Assembly: GCA_029215795.1 (NCBI GenBank)
Contig: JARDYH010000001.1
Location: 193,323,654-193,387,653 of the forward strand
Direction of reading: 5' to 3'
Source of the DNA: Anniella stebbinsi
Lineage: Eukaryota > Chordata > Lepidosauria > Squamata > Anniellidae
Length of the DNA: 64,000 bases
Numbering within the stretch: the stretch's first letter is position 1; each line of letters opens with the position of its first letter. The notes beneath the pieces were generated by a model that did no database searches, had not been told where the DNA came from, and saw only the letters and a program-made list of their open reading frames with translations. Made by a program: the position numbers and the translations under genes. Positions 56,600 to 64,000 of the stretch are shown one piece after another.

Positions 56600-58430
56600 A
56601 TCTAGTTTCAGGGGGTGAGAGAAAATGGAATAGTTTGAGGAGGTAGGAGCTTGTTTCTACAGTTAAAAAAACATGTTTAACACAGTGCATAATTGGAAAT
56701 ATAAAAAGAAATGGGAATAACGACATTATAAATTCAACAATTTGCTTGAGAAAACTTTCCTCCAAATTAGTTACAAGTGAGGTAAACTCAGTACACAGAG
56801 TCCAAATAACCCTACATGGGAGCAGAAGTCACTTTCCCACATAAATGGTGTGGGGGTGATGTTGATCATCACCACTTGTCTTTCCCAGGTACATCATTCC
56901 ATGCTGCATGCCAAGTCTCTCAGGAGAGCCACCTGACACTTCAGAGTGGCTTTTTGGGGAATACAAGGGGTTACGGTATGAAGGGAGGAAAAGGCGGCCA
57001 CTGGCTCCTAGCCCATGTAAATAAAACATTTTTTAAGAAGTTGAAGAATTGGAAATATAATTGCTTGAAAAGGAGGACTCAAATTCATTTGCATATTGTA
57101 TGTGGAATTAACAAAAATTCCATTCCGTACACTAGTTTGAAGACCTTTGAGGAAATCAAAACAAGGGAATTTGTGTTGTGCTATAAGTAATTCATGGCAT
57201 TCAAATTTGCTAGTAACTATGAAAAATATATTTAATAATCAGCATTTCTTATTTGCTAGGGTTTTCCCTTCTCTGGAGAGGGGACTTGGAGACCTTTAAA
57301 GAACTAACCGTCCTCTTTTTCTTCCATATTAATTAAAACTTTAGTTTAGAAGTTTTGTCTCTGCAATATTATTTATTTTTTCATCAGGACTCTAACTTGG
57401 TCTTGTTTCAGTTCACCATTTGTTCTAGTTGTGAGATGAACTTTGCGCAAAGATCCTTGAGGTTGTTTTACTGGTATGAAAAGATCACATTCACATTGAA
57501 TGACATATACCACTGGAAAATCTATTCTCTTTTGCATGACTTTGCCCAATCATGACTGCGCCATCTTCTAACACACCTGCCCCATTCATGTGCCACCCTC
57601 TATAGTGGGGACACAGGAGTTCTGACAAGCAAATTGAACTCTCCTGCCAGTAAGAATTTCCATTGACGTGAATCAAGTAGACAATTTCATTCTTGCAATG
57701 GGATGTGCATATCGAGCTGTCCCCTCCGTTGGAAAGAATGGGGAAGACGTTGACTCAAAGCTCCATTTTTGTGTTATTTTGGGTAACGGGAGTTTTAGAA
57801 GTTTTGGATAAATGGGGACATAAAGAATATAATGGGCAAAACACATAAGATTAATAATTACTTGTAGAAATATGCAAGCAGCCTTGAGCTTTCCCTAAAA
57901 AATGCATCGTGCCCTTTGAGTGTTAGGTTTAAATGTTTGGGGGACTCCGTGAGTATTAGACTTAATTTTCAAAGGGTGCAATGCCAGCCCTCTGCTACCT
58001 CTTACTCCTTTCCCCTCCCCTGTTTAACATAAACTGTAATTTGGTTCAATTGTCCATAAGACAAAGGGGAGGATTGAGTCACTTCCTTCCCACAAACCCT
58101 TACTTTTCAAATACCCAATTCTCAAGTTTGACCTTTCCCTTTTTAAAGATACACATAATTCAGTGGATCAAAAACTGTGATTTTAACTGTAAATATTGAC
58201 AGATTTTAAGACACACATTTTCACTGCTGCAGGATATCCAGTGCACATATGTAGTTAGAATATGTTAGTCCTAATCGACTTCAATTGGTCAAAATCACCA
58301 CAATCCGTGTTAATGTGATTTCAATTTTGCTTGTGCATTACGGTCTTAATTAATTAATATATAGGGAGGGCTGCGGAAAGCCAAGGTTGGATAAGGAGAG
58401 AAAGACATTGGAATGCCTATATATTTGTCA
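56600..58430. other. Unassigned non-coding DNA
   Basis: No element ends or coding signatures recognised. The longest open frame (56816-57190) has no recognisable domain and is not bounded by convincing splice sites. Confidence 0.4.
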
Positions 58431-58438
58431 GACTCCAA

Positions 58439-58589
58439 GAGCCTATCTACACAAGCAGGATAAAACACTTTGAAAACGTTTTGAAAACTGTATATGGGGT
58501 GTGTCCTGGGGCCCCAACAGTTGGCACTACTGTTATTAACTGTTTTAAACCATTTTAAACCATTTTAAAGCAGTAGTGTAAATAGGCTC
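58439..58589 (+). mobile_element. GAGCCTATCTACA-family MITE (151 bp)
   Basis: The ends GAGCCTATCTACACAAGCAG and AGTAGTGTAAATAGGCTC are inverted repeats. It is collinear with 3990-4139 at high similarity, including CAGGATAAAACACTTTG and GTGTGTCCTGGGGCCCCAAC. Confidence 0.85.
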
Positions 58590-58753
58590 CAAAATTCCAA
58601 AGAAAATGGCATTCTTTTCTTATAAACAGGCCTGAGTTTAAAGAGATAATGATTTCTTGTTCACAAGGCAATAATCTGCAGGAACAGGCATTAAATATGG
58701 AAACAATTAGTTATATCGGTGCAGTTATCTGTTCTTAGGCTCAAAGTCTTAAC

Positions 58754-58791
<38 letters not shown>
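58754..58791 (+). repeat. (GA)n microsatellite
   Basis: About 19 AG units. Confidence 0.95.
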
Positions 58792-58794
<3 letters not shown>

Positions 58795-58927
58795 TTAAAT
58801 ATAACACACACACACAACCATGTAAAAATGTTCTTCTAACAACCTGTACAGAAACTTAAAATAAAATTGGTCTTTTAAAGCAGATAATTAATTTTTACAT
58901 TGTCTGATATTATAAAGTAAGTACAGC

Positions 58928-58998
58928 AGCAATCCTATACACACCCTTTGAATGCAATGAAGCTTACTTCTGAGTAGGCATGGACAAGATTGTGCTGT
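58928..58998 (+). repeat. CAATCCTAT-family short palindromic repeat
   Basis: GCAATCCTATACACACCC, GAATGCAATGAAGCTTAC, TTCTGAGTAGGCATGGACA and AGATTGTGC: a near-complete copy with mirrored ends. Confidence 0.7.
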
Positions 58999-59274
58999 GC
59001 CATTTCTTCAGACCACCAGTTGTTGCAAAAGTAATCAATGTTTGCAAGTAAAATATTAAGATGCCTCATCTAACAACCATTTCTCATTGGAGCAATCTAC
59101 CATGAGCTCTCCTCAAAGAAATGTGTGTTTTGCAAAGCAGGGCATTTGTTTTAATGCTAAACAATATTACAAACTGGGAATGGGTTACCAAGTATTGACC
59201 GCCTCAGAAAGTTTAGCATATACAAAAAGCGTACCAAGGGATGACTGGGATGGCTATCACTAAATAAAGTCTTT

Positions 59275-59500
59275 GGCTCAATTCGGACGACACAATAAAC
59301 AACTGGTGTGGGGGAAACAATCGTCAGTTGTTTTGACTATTGTGTCATCCGAATGCTGCCATAGTCAACTCAGCGCTGATCCTAATCCACACCACAGTTG
59401 ATTATTTATTACCATGTTGTATGGGGAGTACCTCCTAGTTGAACAACTGTAAAGTTGATTATTACCCCACCATTGACTATCATGTTGTCCGAATTGAGCC
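59275..59500. mobile_element. GGCTCAATTCG-family MITE, copy 2 (226 bp)
   Basis: The ends GGCTCAATTCGGACGACACA and CATGTTGTCCGAATTGAGCC are inverted repeats that match each other better than in copy 1. It is collinear with 51524-51748 throughout. Confidence 0.9.
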
Positions 59501-59705
59501 TGTGTGTCCTCTGCATTACAGAGTCAGGGGATTCTGTTTTCCTCTCTGCCTTCCTTCTAGAATCCTGATGGACTCCTGATGATTATTCCTATTAAAAAAA
59601 TCAGTTCAGTTCCAGCTTTTTTACAAGAGCACTGGATTGTATTGTGCACTCTGGACCTGCCTGTTGTAATGGCTCTTCCTTCTTTTGCCTTAAGGTACAT
59701 GGTCA

Positions 59706-60096
59706 CAGGGATGTCGGAGAAATCCGCAACAGAATCTGACCATCGGATTCTGCAGTGGGGTGACTTTTGCACGGACTTTCAGGTCATTTTTCTAACCATT
59801 GGGAATTTTGCACAAATTTCACTGTAGAAAAATACACACAAATAAAATAAAAGGTGAAAAAATGACATTTCTACCATCGACTAACATGTGCAAATACGCA
59901 TTTTGGGGGGAAACATGTATTTTTGCATGTGAACATTTGCACAAATTTGAATTTCTGAAAAATTACATTTGCGAAAATTTGGAAACAAAAAAAAAATCTG
60001 ATTCCATCAATGGGTGGACAGTGGAACAAATGGTGCCTGACAATCCACACAACATAGATGTAATGGATTTTTTTTTTAACAATCCGTACATCCTTA
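59706..60096 (+). mobile_element. hAT-like non-autonomous element (391 bp)
   Basis: The ends are CAGGGATGTCGGAGAAATCC and AACAATCCGTACATCCTTA. Flanks CATGGTCA (59698-59705) and CATAATCA (60097-60104) match at 6 of 8 positions, as expected of an old hAT duplication. The interior has repeated GCACAAATTT and TTTTGCATGTGAACATTTGC words. Non-coding. Confidence 0.6.
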
Positions 60097-60394
60097 CATA
60101 ATCATGTCCAGATGGCTTTAGCCGAACTTGGTTCCATTTCTCACCAGTAACTAGAAAAGACCTCCGATAGGATTCCACAGTTCTAAGCAAAAGGCCCTGT
60201 CTTTGGCAAGAATGAGGCTCTGGTTCGGAGTGTTCCAGAAATGCAGGAGCCAAACCGTTGGGCAAGTGTGCCACAAATGAAAGTCTAGTGTGACCCACAT
60301 TTGCCACCAGCAGCCCCCCCTTTTGGCTTGTTCTGCTTTTGTCCCAAGTTTACATTACTGGGGAGTAAGCAGGTGGCGGTAGGAGGCAGCTTAT

Positions 60395-61215
60395 TTATTT
60401 ATTTATTTTATTTTATTTCTAACCCGCCTCTCCATCCAGATCGAGTTGGGGAACAACAACAAATATAAATATAAAAATCGTAAAATAGATAATAAACCAT
60501 TAAAACAGATAAAAACAAATACATTATTAAAAACATCTTAAAATTCAACTGGGTAGGCCTGCCAGAAGAGAGCAGTCTTCACGGTTCTCTTAAATTCCAG
60601 AAGACTGTTAATTTGTCAAACCTCCTCCAGCAGGCCATTCCACAGTCTGGGAGTGGCAGAAGAGAAGGTCCTCTGGGTAACACTCGTCAGCCTAGTTCTG
60701 GCTGACTGGAGTAAATTCTTCCCAGAGAACCTGAGTGTGTGGGGCGGATTATATGGGAGAAGGCGATCCCACAGGTAACCTGGCCCCTAACCATATAGGG
60801 CTTTAAAGGTAATAACCAACACTTTATACTTCACCCGGAAACTATGGCATCCAGTGAAGTGATTTTAAAGCTGGTGTAATGTGGTCACCCCTAGGTGTAC
60901 CGGTGACCAACCTGGCTGTCATATTTTGAACTAATTGAAATTTCCAGACTAGGCACAAAGGTAGCCCTATGTACAGCACATTGCAGAAGTTGAGCCTCGA
61001 AGTTACCAGCGTGTGCACTACCATCTTTAGGTCTTCCAACTCTAGGAAGGGGCGCAGCTGGCGTATCAGTTGAAACTGATAGTAAGCACTCTTGGCCATA
61101 GCATCTATCTGAGCTGTCATTTGAAGTGACAGATCCAGGAATACCCCCAAGCTGCGAACACAGTCTTTCAGGAGGGGTGTAACACCATCAGAACTGGTTG
61201 ACACACTTCTGCTTA
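60395..61215 (-). mobile_element. L2-clade LINE, 5'-truncated, minus strand
   Basis: The 3' end on the plus strand is TTTATTTATTTATTTTATTT followed by TTCTAACCCGCCTCTCCATC, the inverse of the L2 tail at 31640-31680. ORF2 sequence follows to about 61215. It is a longer representative of the subfamily at 31040-31710. Confidence 0.92.
60842..61215 (-). pseudogene. L2 ORF2 fragment (reverse transcriptase, after the catalytic box)
   Basis: Residues VRSLGVFLDLSLQMTAQID, KSAYYQFQLIRQLRPFLE, LKMVVHTLVTSRLNFCNVLY and LVQNMTARLVTGTPRGDHIT are the standard L2 block downstream of YADD. The region overlaps in content with the copy at 31040-31517 and extends it upstream by about 60 residues. Stops and shifts occur on the 3' side (near 60842), and the catalytic core is absent. 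The open frame continues upstream to 61303 in non-L2-like sequence. Confidence 0.9.
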
Positions 61216-61229
61216 GATTGCAGTCCCTC

Positions 61230-61765
61230 CTCTTCCTGTCTACAACCGCCACTGCCCACTTCTTCCTTGTGGCAACAGACATTCTACAGATTGGACACAG
61301 CAACTGTAAACGGAATAGATAACAGTTTTTCTCTTCTAAGAGAAATTTTCAAAATATTGTTATGCCGCTTTAAATCTGGGAAATAACAATGGATGGAGAG
61401 GAGCTAGCTTTGAGTCCAAGGAAAGGTCATATTATTTATAATATTGACTCTCTCCCCACCCTTCCCCGCTGTCCACAAAAATGAATGCCCAAAGCAACCA
61501 CACTGCTTTAGAAGATTATTTGATGTATAAGCCAGCAGTAGGAGGATCTTTTTTTTTAATGGTCAGTAAAATTCAGTCCTCCATTCCAAGTCCTAGTTCA
61601 TTATGCTTGTTTATAGTTTACCACATCTCATGGGGCACATAGCAGGGAAAAGAGCAAAGTGAGCATCTGAAGAATTAAGTCCAGCGATTACATAAAAGGA
61701 AAACAATTAAAATGCAGTTTGGAGGAGGAAGCAGTTGTCATGAAGAAGCTAAGAACTCTGTGTTT

Positions 61766-61814
<49 letters not shown>

Positions 61815-62440
61815 AAATAGCTGGATGGCCTGGGCCCTGTGGAGGGCATTTTGAAGAGGAAAAAAAAACCTCCTTCAAGTTCTTGTTATGGGCTTTGGGA
61901 CACCACTGTAATTACTTAGAATTTCAGTTTGATCAACGCTGACTTTTTAATTCTGATTTTAATGGGAGTTTCATGTGTGTGTTTTTAATAATAGCCTATC
62001 TGCAGAAAGAGACATGGAGGCAGTATTTCAATTAAATACATAGATTATAAAAACAGGACAAGGACGTTTTAAGACACATGCATTCACAAATCATCTTGCC
62101 CCCGAACAACTCTTAATGGTAGACATTTGAAGTTATGGTGACTCATTCAGAAGCAAACATGGCTGCAGGATGGTTTCCACACTTGGCTTGTTAGGACTAG
62201 TTCACTTGAACCTCGTCCCTCCCCAGGCTCAATAAAGCTGATGTTAACCTGCACCTCATTGCCTTGATTCTTCACATTAGATGACTCATGCCATCAATGG
62301 GCCACAAAACACCTTTGCCTTTATATCTGCAACTATCCAGTGGCACTCATGGTCTCTGCCTATGCTCTTCCATTTCTAAAGACAGCATTAGCAAGTTCTG
62401 ACAGCTTTATACTGATTGGATCTAGTTTTAAGTCCCATGG
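61230..62440. other. Unassigned DNA with a microsatellite
   Basis: An (AAAT)n run lies at 61767-61816. About 61900-62060 is unique, AT-rich and non-repetitive with CTGTAATTACTTAGAATTTC and GTATTTCAATTAAATACAT, and could be conserved non-coding DNA. No other features. Confidence 0.4.
61767..61816 (+). repeat. (AAAT)n microsatellite
   Basis: About 12 units. Confidence 0.95.
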
Positions 62441-62455
62441 TATGGGAGAAGTAAG

Positions 62456-62775
62456 TAGGGTGACCAGATAAAATCCAGGTCAGGGCTCATGTAACTTTAA
62501 TTGTTGTAGAGAAAAGGCAATTTCAGCCAGTGTCATTTGTGTGCAATTAGTTCCTGGTGAAATTCCCTCTTCATCACAACAGTTAAAGGTGCAGGGGCCC
62601 TGCCTTCTTTTATATGTGGTCACTCTAGTATAGTGCCTGCACCTTTAACTGTTGTGATGAAGAGGGAATTTCACCAGGAACTAATTGCATACAAATGACA
62701 CTGGCTGAAATCCCCTATTCTCTACAACTGTTAAAGTTACATGAGCCCTGACCTGGATTTTATCTGGTCACCCTA
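62456..62775. mobile_element. Head-to-head dimer of a TAGGGTGACC hAT-type MITE with perfect target duplication
   Basis: Perfect 8-bp duplications GAAGTAAG flank it (62448-62455, 62776-62783). The ends TAGGGTGACCAGATAAAATC and GATTTTATCTGGTCACCCTA are perfect inverted repeats extending about 33 bp. Bases 62456-62633 are one full unit ending in an internal TGTGGTCACTCTA. The remainder is a second, inverted partial unit (TGCACCTTTAACTGTTGTG ... CTACAACTGTTAAAG). The whole therefore folds back on itself and moved as one element. Confidence 0.88.
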
Positions 62776-63011
62776 GAAGTAAGGAAGCTGAAAATCATGA
62801 CACAACAAATGACAAATTATCACTTACCTTTCCATGTGTACAGCACCTGCCACTAACATTGGATGGTATTTTACGGAGACTAATTTGAATCCTAACAAAA
62901 ACCAAGGTAATGGGTTCACTGGACCCATTTAACTGCTAAAATTAGATTTCACCATTGTACCAGGAAAAACTTTACAATAATCCAAACCTCTGTGTGTTTA
63001 TATCTACATAT

Positions 63012-63012
63012 A

Positions 63013-63055
<43 letters not shown>

Positions 63056-63056
63056 T
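63012..63056 (+). repeat. (CTTT)n microsatellite
   Basis: About 11 units. Confidence 0.95.
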
Positions 63057-63215
63057 GCATTAATGCAATTTTATTGATGTTGTGGGGAGGGAATATGACC
63101 AATTAACATTTTATGAAATGTCTGCATTTAAAAAAATCTGGTCTGTTCTCTATGTAGAGACAGTTCATCCATTAGAGGAGGCAGCTTCTCTTTATCCCTC
63201 TTCTAGTCATTGCCA

Positions 63216-63261
63216 CAACAATAAAATAAAATGAAATAAAATGAAATAAAATAAAATAAAA
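63216..63261 (+). repeat. (AAAAT)n-like microsatellite
   Basis: AATAAAATAAAATGAAATAA and variants, an imperfect pentanucleotide run. Confidence 0.9.
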
Positions 63262-63737
63262 ATCCAGGGTTGCTGGCATCATAGATGCCATGAAATTCCT
63301 AGTACATCTGTTTATTCCACATCGGCTCAAAAGCTCTAGCCATGCATAAAAGAACCAAGGAAACAGGGCACGCTTCTTTGAAACAGAGCTCTGAGATTTT
63401 CTGAAAGCTATACACACTATTCTAAGGCACGATACCCATGATAAAAGGCGTTTTTGTAATAAGTCTCTGCTCCAGAATTATGCCAAGGTTTTTTTTTTCG
63501 AGGTTTGAGAAGAATATTTAATATGTAAATATAAGAGTTTCTTGGTTTCTGAGAAATGATTGATCATTAGCAAATTAATAGTACCAGACTTAAACAATAC
63601 TCTATTTGCTCACTTTTATCTAAGTGCAAATGCAGCCCTCAGGCAGAGGACACACTGGTACACATTCCTCCAGGCAGCAAGGATGAATGACCTTAGCCAT
63701 AGCTTTATATTTCAGTAATGTATATAAAATTTTTCCA

Positions 63738-64000
63738 TAGGGATGGGTGAGATCTGTTAAGCTCAGTTTCCCTAAGATCGTCAGTTTTTAAGGCTCGATC
63801 TATCCTATACTTACATGTCCTTATGATTGTTGTTGTTAGATCCGTATGGAAATTCATACACATTTTTTGTAATGTACACACTAACATACGTATTTTGTGT
63901 GCATTTTTAAATATACACATTTTTGGCCTCATGCACCTATTGACTAACACGTTTGCACACATTATGGAAATGTGCGCGTTTCTCTTTGTGAATGTTTCAA
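63738..64000 (+). mobile_element. hAT-like element, left part, running off the window
   Basis: It starts TAGGGATGGGTGAGATCTG and continues into AT-rich sequence with ATACACATTTTT, GTGTGCATTTTTAAATATAC and TTGCACACATT words, as in the other AT-rich hAT-like elements. The right end lies outside the window. Confidence 0.5.

Noticed and set aside
56816..57190. 124-codon open frame beginning MGAEVTFPHKW
   Set aside because: No domain is recognised and no splice sites or repeats give it context. The second half becomes lysine- and asparagine-rich as expected of random AT-rich sequence.

Overview
This is 64 kb of vertebrate nuclear DNA that is almost entirely non-coding. The repeat content points to a lepidosaur, most likely a lizard. 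It has 5'-truncated L2-clade LINEs with (ATT)n tails, CR1-clade 3' ends, an L1-clade relic, a tRNA-derived SINE, many long microsatellites, and an abundance of hAT-type DNA transposons and palindromic MITEs. I could not identify the species or any host gene. Nothing prokaryotic is present: no operons, no CRISPR array and no real RNA gene. The only host-like coding signal is one candidate 111-bp internal exon on the minus strand (10482-10592), which is unconfirmed.

Layout. 1-5 kb: unique DNA with small MITEs, a tRNA-SINE and a complete hAT-like element (4249-5098). 5.5-12 kb: CR1, a hAT element with a MITE nested inside it, L2, the candidate exon, then more CR1. 14-24 kb: MITEs (including a 434-bp near-complete palindrome), L2 tails, a tRNA-SINE, and a palindromic element with a second palindromic element inserted in it. 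25.05-28.13 kb: an AT-rich hAT-like element (family B) with a perfect 8-bp target duplication, split by an extremely GC- and CpG-rich hAT-like element (family A). 29.28-30.35 kb: a second, diverged family A element. 30.8-33.5 kb: CR1-like and L2 LINE pieces, then a 1.8-kb hAT element that has taken in three other elements. 33.6-41 kb: mostly unassigned DNA. 41.1-43.5 kb: an L1 relic with two L2 tails inserted. 44-64 kb: mostly unassigned DNA with scattered MITEs, SINE, CR1, L2 and hAT copies.

Most unusual feature. Family A carries tandem modules of about 243 bp, and each module is a near-perfect palindrome. The centre of each is a CRE-type octamer (TGACATCA in one element, the consensus TGACGTCA in the other). 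Both outer edges carry a strong 5' splice-donor consensus (AAG|GTAAG or CAG|GTAAG), one on each strand, pointing outward and about 95-105 bp from the centre. Read literally, each module looks like a bidirectional promoter plus first exon. An inverted pair of YY1-like sites lies at the 5' end of the larger element. A third, unrelated palindromic element (22428-23164) has partly the same layout. Whether any of this is transcribed or spliced cannot be told from sequence alone.

Limits: family names rest on recognisable motifs, terminal repeats, target duplications and translated reverse-transcriptase motifs, not on a library search. Element boundaries without a target duplication are approximate.
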